A stretch of 64,000 nucleotides of DNA from Rhodocyclaceae bacterium (GCA_023383815.1 JAHDYG010000006.1:25061-89060); one strand, 5' to 3'. Numbered from the stretch's first letter, positions 10,214 through 19,796 are shown. The notes: a model not told the origin generated them from the letters alone. Numbers and translations are program-made.

Positions 10214-10843
10214 ATGGCGAGAGGCAAGGCGCCGACATTCGAGCAACAGCGCAACGCAATCATGGATGCGGCCGCGGAGTGGTTTGCGCGCAAGGGCTTC
10301 CACAATGCGACGACGGCCGAGATCGCGCGCGCCTGCGGAGTGTCCAAGCCGCTCCTGTATCACTATTACCGCGACAAGGAGCACCTGCTGTTCGACATCG
10401 CGGACAGCTACATCGACCGGCTGCTCGGCGTGGTGGCCGAAGTCGAGGCGCGCAGGAAGGAGCCCGAGGCGCATTTCGCAGCACTGGTCGAAGGCTTCCT
10501 GAAGACCTATGCCAGTGCCCAGTACTACCACGTGGTTCTGGTCCAGGACGTCAAGTTCCTGCAGGCGGAGCAGGCCGAACGGATTCGCGGGAAGCAGCGT
10601 CGGGTCGTCGCGGCAGTTGCGGTGGCGCTGCGCCGTCTCGAACCCGGTCTGCAGCCGAAGGGCCTGGAGACACCGGTCACGATGATCCTGTTCGGCATGA
10701 TCAACTGGCTCTACACCTGGGTGCATCCCGACGGGCCGTTGCGCATCGAGGATCTTGCCCCGGTCGTGACCCGTCTCTTCCTCGACGGGGTGCACGGGGT
10801 TGCCGCACGCCCCCGTGCGCTTGCAGCGACGGCTGTGGGTTAG
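10214..10843 (+). CDS. paaR: TetR/AcrR family regulator, probably PaaR
   Basis: MARGKAPTFEQQRNAIMDAAAEWFARKGFHNATTAEIARACGVSKPLLYHYYRDKEHLL TetR HTH; inside paa cluster. Confidence 0.82.
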   Translation: MARGKAPTFEQQRNAIMDAAAEWFARKGFHNATTAEIARACGVSKPLLYHYYRDKEHLLFDIADSYIDRLLGVVAEVEARRKEPEAHFAALVEGFLKTYASAQYYHVVLVQDVKFLQAEQAERIRGKQRRVVAAVAVALRRLEPGLQPKGLETPVTMILFGMINWLYTWVHPDGPLRIEDLAPVVTRLFLDGVHGVAARPRALAATAVG

Positions 10844-10866
10844 TCGGCCATCGAGGGTGTGCGGGT

Positions 10867-10880
10867 TTGTTCGCGAACAA
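10867..10880. promoter_or_regulatory. 14-bp perfect palindrome upstream of thiolase gene
   Basis: TTGTTCGCGAACAA, 54 bp upstream of the GTG start of the thiolase. Confidence 0.4.
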
Positions 10881-10933
10881 CGTGTACCCGGGACACTGGA
10901 TACAGGCACAATGGACACAAGGAGAACCGTGCA

Positions 10934-12136
10934 GTGAATGAAGTCTTTATCTGTGATGGCATCCGCACGCCGATCGGTCGCTATGGCGGCGCGCTGGCGG
11001 GCGTACGCACCGACGATCTGGCCGCGCACCCGATCAAGGCCCTGATGGCGCGCAATCCCGGCGTCGACTGGGCAGCGGTCGATGACATCTATTACGGCTG
11101 CGCCAACCAGGCGGGCGAGGACAACCGCAACGTCGCACGCATGGCGGGGCTGCTGGCCGGTCTGCCGGTGGCGGTGGCCGGCGCAACGCTCAACCGTTTG
11201 TGTGGCTCGGGCATGGATGCGGTCGGCACCGCCGCGCGCGCCATCCGCTGCGGTGAAGCGGAGCTGATGATTGCCGGCGGGGTCGAGAGCATGAGCCGCG
11301 CGCCGTTCGTGATCGCGAAGGCCGAGTCCGCGTTCTCCCGCGCCGCGAAGATCGAGGACACGACGATCGGCTGGCGCTTCGTCAACCCGCTGATGAAGGC
11401 GCGCTACGGCATCGACTCGATGCCCGAGACGGCCGAGAACGTCGTCGCCGAGTACGGGATCTCGCGCGAGCGTCAGGACGCGTTTGCGCTGCGCAGTCAG
11501 CAGCGCTATGCGGCTGCGCTGGAGCGCGGCTTCTATGCCGGAGAGATCGTGCCGGTCGAGATCGCCCAGAAGAAGGGCGATCCGCTGATCGTCGACCGCG
11601 ACGAGCACCCGCGCGCAACCACGCTGGAGGCGCTTGCGAAGCTCAAGGGCGTCGTGCGCCCCGATGGCAGTGTCACGGCGGGCAATGCCTCGGGCACCAA
11701 CGACGGTTCGGTTGCGCTGATCCTCGCATCCGAGGCCGGCGTTCGCCGCCACGGCCTGACGCCGCGCGCCCGCGTGCTGGGCATGGCCACCGCCGGGGTC
11801 GAGCCGCGCATCATGGGCATCGGACCGGCACCTGCGACGCAGAAGCTGCTGGCGCGGCTCGGGCTTACGCTCGATCGCATGGATGTCATCGAACTCAACG
11901 AAGCCTTTGCCGGGCAGGCGCTCGGTGTCCTCCATCTTCTGGGTCTGCCCGACGACGCGGCGCAGGTGAATCCCAATGGTGGCGCGATCGCACTGGGCCA
12001 TCCGCTTGGCGCGTCGGGCGCGCGACTCGTGCTCACCGCGATGCGTCAGCTCGAAGCGGGCGGGGGGCGCTACGCACTGGCGACGATGTGCATCGGGGTC
12101 GGCCAGGGAATTGCAACCGTAATCGAAAAAATTTGA
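10934..12136 (+). CDS. paaJ: 3-oxoadipyl-CoA/3-oxo-5,6-dehydrosuberyl-CoA thiolase
   Basis: GTG start (VNEVFICDGIRTPIGRYGG); NRLCGSGMDAVGTAARAI, NPNGGAIALGHPLGASGAR, MCIGVGQG thiolase motifs. Confidence 0.9.
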   Translation: MNEVFICDGIRTPIGRYGGALAGVRTDDLAAHPIKALMARNPGVDWAAVDDIYYGCANQAGEDNRNVARMAGLLAGLPVAVAGATLNRLCGSGMDAVGTAARAIRCGEAELMIAGGVESMSRAPFVIAKAESAFSRAAKIEDTTIGWRFVNPLMKARYGIDSMPETAENVVAEYGISRERQDAFALRSQQRYAAALERGFYAGEIVPVEIAQKKGDPLIVDRDEHPRATTLEALAKLKGVVRPDGSVTAGNASGTNDGSVALILASEAGVRRHGLTPRARVLGMATAGVEPRIMGIGPAPATQKLLARLGLTLDRMDVIELNEAFAGQALGVLHLLGLPDDAAQVNPNGGAIALGHPLGASGARLVLTAMRQLEAGGGRYALATMCIGVGQGIATVIEKI

Positions 12137-12236
12137 TGAATCTGATACTGTTGGAAGGGTCAACTAGTGTAAATTTGTAGCACGTGGGCGCGGCAATCTT
12201 GCTGCGCTCACTCGATAACGACGAGGAGGAGACACA

Positions 12237-13385
12237 ATGAAGCTCAGAAACGCCCTGGTGGCCGCACTTGGCCTTGCCTTTGCAGCAGGCGTCGCGAACG
12301 CCCAGATCACGGTCGGCGTCACGGTCTCGGCGACCGGTCCGGCCGCTTCGCTCGGCATCCCGGAGCGCAACACCATCGCCCTGATGCCGCAGGAAATCGC
12401 CGGGCAGAAGGTCAATTACATCGTTCTCGACGACGCTTCCGACACCACCACGGCGGTCAAGAACATCCGCAAGCTGATTTCCGAAGACAAGGTCGACATC
12501 GTTCTCGGTTCGACGACCAGCCCGAACTCGCTGGCAATGATCGATGTTGCGGCCGAAGGGAAGACACCGATGATCTCGATGGCGGCCTCCAGCCGGATCG
12601 TCGAGCCGGTCGACGACAAGAAGCGCTGGGTCTTCAAGACCCCGCAGAACGACGCCCAGATGTCGACCGCGATTCTTGAGCACATGACGAACAACGGCGT
12701 CAAGACGGTTGCCTTCATTGGGTTCGCGGATGCATACGGCGAGGGCTGGTACGAGCAGTTCAACACGCTCGTCGATGTGCGCGGCCTGAAGATGGTTGCC
12801 AACGAACGCTACAACCGCACCGATACCTCGGTGACGGGCCAGATCCTGAAGATCGTCTCGGCCAATCCGGATGCGATCCTGATCGCGGGTTCCGGAACGC
12901 CTGCCGCGCTGCCGCAGAAGGCGCTCAAGGAGCGGGGCTACAAGGGCAAGATCTACCAGACCCACGGTGTTGCCAACAACGACTTCCTGCGCGTCTGTGG
13001 TCGTGACTGCGAAGGCACCTTGCTGCCCGCCGGCCCGGTGCTGGTCGCGTCTCAACTGCCCGACAGCAACCCGGTCAAGAAGAGCGCTCTGGCGTACATC
13101 ACCAAGTACGAGGCGGCTCACGGTCCCGGCAGCGTGTCGACCTTTGGTGCGCACGCATGGGATTCCGGCCTGCTGATGGCTGCTGCCGTCCCCGAGGCCC
13201 TCAAGGCGGCCAAGCCCGGCACCGCCGAGTTCCGTGCCGCCTTGCGTGATGCCCTGGAGAACCTCAAGGAAGTTCCGGCTGCGCATGGCATCTACAGCAT
13301 GAGCCCGACCGACCACCTGGGTCTCGACCAGCGCTCGCGCGTGATGGTGCAGATCCAGGGCGGTGCCTGGAAAGTCGTCCAGTAA
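12237..13385 (+). CDS. Branched-chain amino acid-type ABC transporter substrate-binding protein
   Basis: Signal peptide MKLRNALVAALGLAFAAGVANAQ; periplasmic binding protein type I fold; followed by permeases and ATPases. Confidence 0.9.
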   Translation: MKLRNALVAALGLAFAAGVANAQITVGVTVSATGPAASLGIPERNTIALMPQEIAGQKVNYIVLDDASDTTTAVKNIRKLISEDKVDIVLGSTTSPNSLAMIDVAAEGKTPMISMAASSRIVEPVDDKKRWVFKTPQNDAQMSTAILEHMTNNGVKTVAFIGFADAYGEGWYEQFNTLVDVRGLKMVANERYNRTDTSVTGQILKIVSANPDAILIAGSGTPAALPQKALKERGYKGKIYQTHGVANNDFLRVCGRDCEGTLLPAGPVLVASQLPDSNPVKKSALAYITKYEAAHGPGSVSTFGAHAWDSGLLMAAAVPEALKAAKPGTAEFRAALRDALENLKEVPAAHGIYSMSPTDHLGLDQRSRVMVQIQGGAWKVVQ

Positions 13386-13479
13386 CCGACTCATGTCGCG
13401 CCCGCCGGCACCGTCCGGTGACGGTGGGCATCGATTCGAAGCAGGTTCGTTTCACATCCTCCTGTTCCTGACTGAAGGT

Positions 13480-13505
13480 CCGGCCCGTCGCGCGCGACGG
13501 GCCGG
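13480..13505. terminator. 26-nt perfect palindrome between binding protein and permease genes (intercistronic hairpin)
   Basis: CCGGCCCGTCGCG|CGCGACGGGCCGG. Confidence 0.55.
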
Positions 13506-13520
13506 TAACGAGGTTCGTTC

Positions 13521-14558
13521 ATGGATTTCCAGATAGCCCTGATCCTGGGTCTGGACGGCGTGACCAACGGTGCAATCTATGCACTGCTGGCGCTGGCACT
13601 GGTGCTGGTGTTTGCCGTGACCCGGGTGATCTTCATTCCGCAGGGGGAGTTCGTCGCATACGGTGCGCTGACCCTTGCGATGATCGAGAACGGTTTTCTG
13701 CCGGCCACCATCTGGCTGCTGATCGGTGCCGGTGTGCTGGTAGCGCTGATCGACGGTGTCGCTGCGGTGCGTGGCGGCGCGGCCCGCAAGCTGCCGGCGA
13801 TCGTTGCGCTCAATATCCTCTATCCGCTCGTGCTGCTCGGACTGGTGTGGTCGCTCCCGCTTGCGAACATGCCGCTCGCGGTGCAGGTGCTGGCGACCGT
13901 GCTGATCGTCGTGCCGATGGGGCCGATGATGTACCGCATCATCTACCAGCCAATCGCCGAAGCACCCGTGCTGGTGCTGCTCATCGTATCGGTCGCGGCC
14001 CACGTCGCGATGGTCGGACTCGGGCTGGTGTTCTTCGGTGCCGAGGGCTACCGTACCCCGCCGTTCGCCGATGCGCGGTTCGAGCTCGGACCGCTGAGCC
14101 TGACCGGGCAGATGATCTGGGTCATGATGTCCTCGCTGGTGCTGATCATTGCGCTGGCGCTGTTCTTCGGCCGCACGATCTATGGCAAGGCGCTCCGGGC
14201 GACCGCGATCAACCGCAACGGCGCCCGCCTGATGGGGATCTCGCCTGCACTCGCGGGCAAACTCACCTTCTTTCTTGCTGCGTTGATCGGCGTGCTCTCG
14301 GGCGTGCTGATCAGCCCGATCACCACCATCTACTACGACAGCGGTTTCCTGATCGGCCTCAAGGGCTTCGTTGCCGCGATCATCGGTGGGCTCGCAAGCT
14401 ATCCGATCGCCGCCGGAGGCGCGATTCTGGTCGGTCTGCTCGAATCCTTCAGCTCGTTCTGGGCGAGCGCCTACAAGGAAGTCATCGTGTTCACCCTGGT
14501 CATCCCGGTCCTGCTGTGGCGTTCGCTGACCACGCACCACATGGAGGAGGAAGAATGA
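13521..14558 (+). CDS. Branched-chain-type ABC transporter permease (LivH-like)
   Basis: Hydrophobic; MDFQIALILGLDGVTNGAIYALLALALVLVFAVTRVIFIPQGEFVAYGAL. Confidence 0.9.
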   Translation: MDFQIALILGLDGVTNGAIYALLALALVLVFAVTRVIFIPQGEFVAYGALTLAMIENGFLPATIWLLIGAGVLVALIDGVAAVRGGAARKLPAIVALNILYPLVLLGLVWSLPLANMPLAVQVLATVLIVVPMGPMMYRIIYQPIAEAPVLVLLIVSVAAHVAMVGLGLVFFGAEGYRTPPFADARFELGPLSLTGQMIWVMMSSLVLIIALALFFGRTIYGKALRATAINRNGARLMGISPALAGKLTFFLAALIGVLSGVLISPITTIYYDSGFLIGLKGFVAAIIGGLASYPIAAGGAILVGLLESFSSFWASAYKEVIVFTLVIPVLLWRSLTTHHMEEEE

Positions 14559-16369
14559 AATCCGGTCTTTCTCCGCGCGTCGTGATGGGCGTGTTCGTCG
14601 TCGTGCTCGCGCTCGCCCCGCTCACCCTGTCGGCGTTCTACGTGACCCTGCTCAACTACATCGGCCTGTATGCGATGGTCGCGATCGGGCTGGTGCTGCT
14701 CACCGGCGTTGGCGGACTCACGAGCTTCGGCCAGGCCGCCTTCGTCGGGCTGGGCGCCTACACGACCGGTGTCCTGACGACGGCGACCGAACTTCCGGTG
14801 TGGCTCGCCTGGCTTTCGTACTCGCCCTGGCTCACCCTGGTCGCCGGGCTGGTGTTCACCGGTGTCCTTGCGATGCTCATCGGCGCGCTGACCCTCAGGC
14901 TGTCCGGGCACTATCTGCCGCTGGGAACCATTGCCTGGGGGATCAGCCTGTACTTCCTGTTCGGTACGATGGAAATCCTGGGTGGCCATACCGGCTTCGG
15001 AGGGCTGCCCGCGATCACGGTCTTCGGCTACGAGCTGCGTCAGGGGCACGAGATCTTCTACCTGATCTGGGCCTTCGTACTGCTTGCGATCATCACGACG
15101 CAGAACCTTCTCGATTCGCGTGAAGGGCGCGCCATCCGGGCGCTCAAGGGTGGCATGGTGATGGCCGAGGCGATGGGGGTGAATACCGCGCGGGCGCGGA
15201 TGATCATCTTCGTCATCGCTGCGTTGCTCGCCTGCGCCTCGGGCTGGCTCTATGCCCACATGCAGCGCTTCGTGAATCCGACCCCGTTCGGCCTGCACAT
15301 GGGCATCGAGTATCTGTTCATGGCGGTGGTCGGCGGCGCAGGGCACGTATGGGGAGCGCTGGTTGGCGCAGGGCTCATCACGGTGCTCAAGCAGTGGCTG
15401 CAGGACGTGTTGCCCAAGGTCTTCGGCCAGAGCGGCAACTTCGAAGTCATCTTCTTCGGCTTCATGATGGTGTTCATCCTGCACAAGGCCCGTGGTGGTC
15501 TGTGGCCGATTCTGGTGGCGCTGACGCAGCGTGTGCTGCCGGTGCGAGGTGTCCAGCGCAGCATCGATTCCGGTGCCGAGCAGTTGCCGCGAAGGGCGCA
15601 GCCCAAGCCAGGCGACCTGCTGCTGTCGGGTAAGGAAGTCACGCGCCGCTTCGGCGGACTGGTGGCCTGCAACGGACTGAGCCTCGATGTACGCGCCGGA
15701 GAGATCCTGGCGCTGATCGGTCCGAACGGTGCCGGCAAGAGCACGATGTTCAACCAGATCTCGGGCGTCGATACGCCGACCTCGGGTGAAGTCACCTTCC
15801 TCGGCAAATCGGTGGCTGGGCGCGGCTCGCGAGAGATCGCGCGCATGGGCATGAGCCGCACCTTCCAGCACGTCAAGCTGCTGCCGACGATGAGCGTGCT
15901 CGAGAACGTCGCGATCGGTGCCCACGTGCGCGGGTCGAAGGGCGTACTCTCGGCCGCGTGGCGACTCGACCGGCGCGAGGAGGCGCGATTGCTCGCCGAA
16001 GCTGCGCGGCAGATCGAACGCGTCGGACTGGCCGAGCACATGCACGAGGAGGCAGGCAGCCTCGCGCTGGGCCAGCAGCGCATCCTGGAGATCGCCCGCG
16101 CGCTCGCGTCCGATCCGTGCCTGCTGCTCCTCGACGAGCCGGCAGCCGGACTGCGCTACAAGGAAAAGCAGGCGCTGGGGGACCTGCTGCGCAAGTTGCG
16201 CAGCGAGGGGATGGGCATCCTCCTCGTCGAGCACGACATGGATTTCGTCATGGGGCTAGTCGATCGCATCGTCGTGATGGAGTTCGGACAGAAGATCGCC
16301 GAAGGCCTTCCGGCCGAGGTACAGGCGGATCCGGCCGTGCTGGAAGCCTATCTGGGAGGGGTGGAATGA
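14555..16369 (+). CDS. Fused ABC permease (LivM-like) and ATP-binding protein (LivG-like)
   Basis: One uninterrupted 604-aa frame: LivM transmembrane part, then LLLSGKEVTRRFGGLVACNGLSLDVRAGEILALIGPNGAGKST; ATGA overlap with previous gene. Confidence 0.9.
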   Translation: MKSGLSPRVVMGVFVVVLALAPLTLSAFYVTLLNYIGLYAMVAIGLVLLTGVGGLTSFGQAAFVGLGAYTTGVLTTATELPVWLAWLSYSPWLTLVAGLVFTGVLAMLIGALTLRLSGHYLPLGTIAWGISLYFLFGTMEILGGHTGFGGLPAITVFGYELRQGHEIFYLIWAFVLLAIITTQNLLDSREGRAIRALKGGMVMAEAMGVNTARARMIIFVIAALLACASGWLYAHMQRFVNPTPFGLHMGIEYLFMAVVGGAGHVWGALVGAGLITVLKQWLQDVLPKVFGQSGNFEVIFFGFMMVFILHKARGGLWPILVALTQRVLPVRGVQRSIDSGAEQLPRRAQPKPGDLLLSGKEVTRRFGGLVACNGLSLDVRAGEILALIGPNGAGKSTMFNQISGVDTPTSGEVTFLGKSVAGRGSREIARMGMSRTFQHVKLLPTMSVLENVAIGAHVRGSKGVLSAAWRLDRREEARLLAEAARQIERVGLAEHMHEEAGSLALGQQRILEIARALASDPCLLLLDEPAAGLRYKEKQALGDLLRKLRSEGMGILLVEHDMDFVMGLVDRIVVMEFGQKIAEGLPAEVQADPAVLEAYLGGVE

Positions 16370-17127
16370 GCGCCGCAGGGACCGAAATCGTTCTGGAAAC
16401 GCGCGACCTGTGCGTGTCGTACGGCAAGGTGCAGGCGCTGCACAACGCCAACATCCGCGTCGGCAAGGGCCAGATCGTCACCGTCATCGGGCCGAATGGA
16501 GCGGGCAAGACGACGATGCTCTCCGCGATCATGGGCGTGTTGCCGTCCAGCGGCGAGATCCGTTTCGATGGCGCGACCGAGCATTCACCGGAAGTCGAGC
16601 ACATGGTGGCGCGCGGGATGAACCTCGTGCCCGAAAAGCGGGATCTCTTTGGCGAGATGAGCGTCGAGGACAACCTCGTGCTCGGTGCCTTCCAGCGCTA
16701 CCGCGAAGGCAAGCGGGATCATGGCCAGACGATGGAGGAGGTGTATGCCCTCTTCCCGCGCCTGAAGGAGCGTCACAACCAGCTGGCCGGCACGCTCTCG
16801 GGGGGCGAGCGGCAGATGCTGGCGGTCGGCCGCGCACTGATGGCCAAGCCGCGGCTGCTGATGCTCGACGAGCCGAGCCTGGGCCTGGCCCCGCTGATCG
16901 TGCGCGAGATTTTCCGGATCATCTCGGAGCTGAGAAGCCGCGGCGTCTCGATCCTCCTCATCGAGCAGAATGCGCGCGCCGCGCTGCAGGTCGCGGACTA
17001 TGCTTATGTGCTGGAGATGGGCGAGATCGCAATGGAGGGTCCGGCTCATGAGCTTGCCGACGATCCGCGCGTGATCGAAACCTACCTCGGTCTGGGCGGC
17101 AAGCACCAGGACAAGCTGGCCGGCTGA
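16366..17127 (+). CDS. ABC transporter ATP-binding protein (LivF-like)
   Basis: MSAAGTEIVLETRDLCVSYGKVQALHNANIRV; Walker A GPNGAGKTT; LSGGERQMLAVGRAL. Confidence 0.92.
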   Translation: MSAAGTEIVLETRDLCVSYGKVQALHNANIRVGKGQIVTVIGPNGAGKTTMLSAIMGVLPSSGEIRFDGATEHSPEVEHMVARGMNLVPEKRDLFGEMSVEDNLVLGAFQRYREGKRDHGQTMEEVYALFPRLKERHNQLAGTLSGGERQMLAVGRALMAKPRLLMLDEPSLGLAPLIVREIFRIISELRSRGVSILLIEQNARAALQVADYAYVLEMGEIAMEGPAHELADDPRVIETYLGLGGKHQDKLAG

Positions 17128-17200
17128 ACGCTGTCACCGGGCTCCGGGATCGCCCCGACTTCAAGGGGCGCGCCCGGCCTTTCGGCTGGCGGACCGGCCC

Positions 17201-17695
17201 CTACAGGAGGCGGTGCATGAATACCGCCTGACCTGCCGCAGGATCGAGCTCATAGGGCTGGAATCCGGCCCGTTCATAGGCCGCGATCGCGGCGCGGTTG
17301 TTCGAAAGCACTTCGAGCGTCAACTTGCAGCAGTCGCGCTCGCGCGCCGCGCGCTCGGCTGCCTGCAGCAGGGCCCGACCGATTCCCTGCCCGCGGTGAC
17401 CCGCGAGCACGGCGACGTCATGCACATTGAGCAGCGGACGGGCCGCGAAGGTCGAAAAACCAAGAAAGCAATTGATCAGGCCGACCGCCTCGTGATTGCG
17501 GAACGCGAGAAAGGCGACGTATCCGGGCTGCGTGCGCAGCCGCTCGGCCAGCACGGCGCGCACCTGCTCGGTGAGGGGCGTGCCGCCGCCCATGGGATCG
17601 CGGGCATAGTGGTCGAGCAGGGCGACGAGCGCGGAACGATGTGCTGGATCCCGCAGATCGACAGCTTCGATGCGGAGGTCGGTCTTGTGGGTCAT
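17201..17695 (-). CDS. GNAT family N-acetyltransferase
   Basis: Start MTHKTDLRIEAVDLRDPAHR; VAVLAGHRGQGIGRALLQAAERAARERDCCKLTLEVLSNN acetyl-CoA-binding motif. Confidence 0.88.
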   Translation of the reverse strand: MTHKTDLRIEAVDLRDPAHRSALVALLDHYARDPMGGGTPLTEQVRAVLAERLRTQPGYVAFLAFRNHEAVGLINCFLGFSTFAARPLLNVHDVAVLAGHRGQGIGRALLQAAERAARERDCCKLTLEVLSNNRAAIAAYERAGFQPYELDPAAGQAVFMHRLL

Positions 17696-17726
17696 CGGTG
17701 CGAAAGCCAGGCGGTCCATGAGCGCG

Positions 17727-19073
17727 TCAGAGGTAGCGGGCGACATAGCGGATCGTCGCACCATCGAGATCATCGGGGATGGGCAGCCAGACACGCCGCC
17801 CGCTGCCCGGGACAACCGCCAGGGTCTGGCCGTCGCCGTCCTCGATGCGATCGGCCACGACGTCACGATTTGCCCCCGGGCAGATCAGCTCCAGCCGATC
17901 CCCCTGCGCGAAGCGGTTCTTGACCTCGACTTCGAGCATCCGGCGCGCCGGATCGAAACCGATGCTCTCGCCTACGAGCAGGCTGCGCCCTGATTCGGAG
18001 TGGCCGCGCAGGTAGTTCTGGTGTGCCGGTGTGTGGTGACGCTGGTAGAAGCCGTCGGTATAGCCGCGGTTCGCGAGGCCCTCGAGCTCGCCCAGCAGGC
18101 GCGGGTTGAAGGGGCGTCCGGCAACCGCATCGTCGATCGCCCTGCGGTAGCTCTGGCACGCGCGCGCGGCGTAGTACGGGCTTTTGGTCCGACCCTCGAT
18201 CTTGAGCGAATCGATCCCGAGTGCGACGAGCCGCTCGACGTGCTCGACCGCGCGCAGATCGCGCGAGTTGAGCACATAGGTGCCGTGCTCGTCTTCCTCG
18301 ATCGGCATCAACTGCCCAGGCCGTGTGCCCTCTTCAAGCAGCCACACCCGGTCTGCGAGGCCGTGACGGTCACCGCCGCCGAGCGCAGGGCTGTGACCGG
18401 ACACATGAGCGTTCACGTCTCCGCTGTCGTCCTCGGAGGCCGGGTGCACCTGATAGTCCCAGCGGCAGGAGTTGGTGCACGATCCCTGGTTCGGGTCTCG
18501 GTGATTGAAATAGCCCGAGAGCAGGCAGCGACCGGAGTAGGCGATGCACAACGCGCCGTGCACGAAGACTTCAAGCTCGACCTCCGGGCAGCGCTCGCGA
18601 ATCTCGGCGATCTCGTCGAGCGACAGCTCGCGCGAGAGAATGACGCGCCGGATCCCGACCGATTGCCAGAAGCGTACCGCCGCGTGATTGGTCGCGTTCG
18701 CCTGCACCGACAGGTGGATCGGGATCTGCGGCCAGCGCTCGCGAACCATCATGATGAGTCCGGGGTCGGCCATGATCATCGCGTCGGGCTGCAGTTCCAG
18801 GACAGGTTCGAGATCGTCGAGGAAGGTCCTGACCTTGCTGTTGTGTGGATAGATGTTATTGACGAGATAGAAGGCCTTGCCGGCGTCGTGTGCTTCGGAG
18901 ATCGCCTCGGCCAGCGTTTCGATGCACCCGAAGCTGTTGTTGCGCACGCGCAGCGAATACCGGGGCTGACCGGCATAGACCGCATCGGCGCCGAACTCGA
19001 ACGCGGTCCGCATCATCTCGATCGAACCGGCCGGGGCGAGCAGCTCTGGTGCGGGGCTGGGGGAGTGGGTCAT
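17727..19073 (-). CDS. Peptidase U32 family protein (YegQ/TrhP-like)
   Basis: MTHSPSPAPELLAPAGSIEMMRTAFEFGADAVYAG; U32 signature ELEVFVHGALCIAYSGRCLLSGYFNHRDPNQGSCTNSCRW. Confidence 0.9.
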   Translation of the reverse strand: MTHSPSPAPELLAPAGSIEMMRTAFEFGADAVYAGQPRYSLRVRNNSFGCIETLAEAISEAHDAGKAFYLVNNIYPHNSKVRTFLDDLEPVLELQPDAMIMADPGLIMMVRERWPQIPIHLSVQANATNHAAVRFWQSVGIRRVILSRELSLDEIAEIRERCPEVELEVFVHGALCIAYSGRCLLSGYFNHRDPNQGSCTNSCRWDYQVHPASEDDSGDVNAHVSGHSPALGGGDRHGLADRVWLLEEGTRPGQLMPIEEDEHGTYVLNSRDLRAVEHVERLVALGIDSLKIEGRTKSPYYAARACQSYRRAIDDAVAGRPFNPRLLGELEGLANRGYTDGFYQRHHTPAHQNYLRGHSESGRSLLVGESIGFDPARRMLEVEVKNRFAQGDRLELICPGANRDVVADRIEDGDGQTLAVVPGSGRRVWLPIPDDLDGATIRYVARYL

Positions 19074-19151
19074 GGGCGCGATTCTATGCGAAAGCGCAGC
19101 GGCCGCGGCCGCCGTGCGTGCCGCACCCGATGCACGAGCACTGGAAAATGG

Positions 19152-19186
19152 CGAGGGCAATGGCCGTCGCCGGTCCATTGCCCTCG
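19152..19186 (-). terminator. Likely intrinsic terminator of phasin gene
   Basis: 12-bp stem CGAGGGCAATGG...CCATTGCCCTCG downstream of phasin stop, short T-run on minus strand. Confidence 0.65.
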
Positions 19187-19238
19187 TGTGGTGTCAGACC
19201 CTGCTTCGACCGGGCGTCCGGGCCCGGTCGAGTGCGGA

Positions 19239-19796
19239 TCAGGCGCTCTTGCGGCCCTTCGTGACCGGAGCGGACACGGCCTTCGCCGCTGCGTCGCCGG
19301 CCGCCGCGAGATTCGCCTCGGCCATCTGAATCGCCTGACGGGTCGCACGGTTGACCTGGTCGAAGGTCGAGTTGGCCGCAGCGATGCCGGACTTCAGCGC
19401 CGCAACCGCAGCATCCGAACCGACGGGTGCTGCCCGGGCAGCCCTCTCAAGCTCGGCGGCGACGGTCTGGTTCATCTGCGCAACGCGCTGCTCGACCGGC
19501 TTCGCTGCAGCTTCGAATCCCTGGGTGCCGATCTCGTAGCTGTGGCGGAACCAGGCGAGGGTACGCTCGGCGAACGGCTGTGCCAGCCCGGCCTGGATGC
19601 TGAAGAAGGCTTGCGGATCCTTGGCGTCGAGCAGGGCGCGGATGGCAGCGCTGCCGTCATCGAAGGTGGCGCGCAGCGTGTTCAGGTTGAGGGCGGCCAG
19701 GCGCTCGGCGGCGTCGAATGCGACCGATACGGTGGTCAGCACGGCGTCGACGGCGGCATTGCGTTCGGCAAGAATCAGTTCGGGTTGGGGGTTCAT
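19239..19796 (-). CDS. Phasin family protein (PHA granule associated)
   Basis: MNPQPELILAERNAAVDAVLTTVSVAFDAAERLAALNLNTLRATFDD, phasin_2-type sequence. Confidence 0.85.
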   Translation of the reverse strand: MNPQPELILAERNAAVDAVLTTVSVAFDAAERLAALNLNTLRATFDDGSAAIRALLDAKDPQAFFSIQAGLAQPFAERTLAWFRHSYEIGTQGFEAAAKPVEQRVAQMNQTVAAELERAARAAPVGSDAAVAALKSGIAAANSTFDQVNRATRQAIQMAEANLAAAGDAAAKAVSAPVTKGRKSA

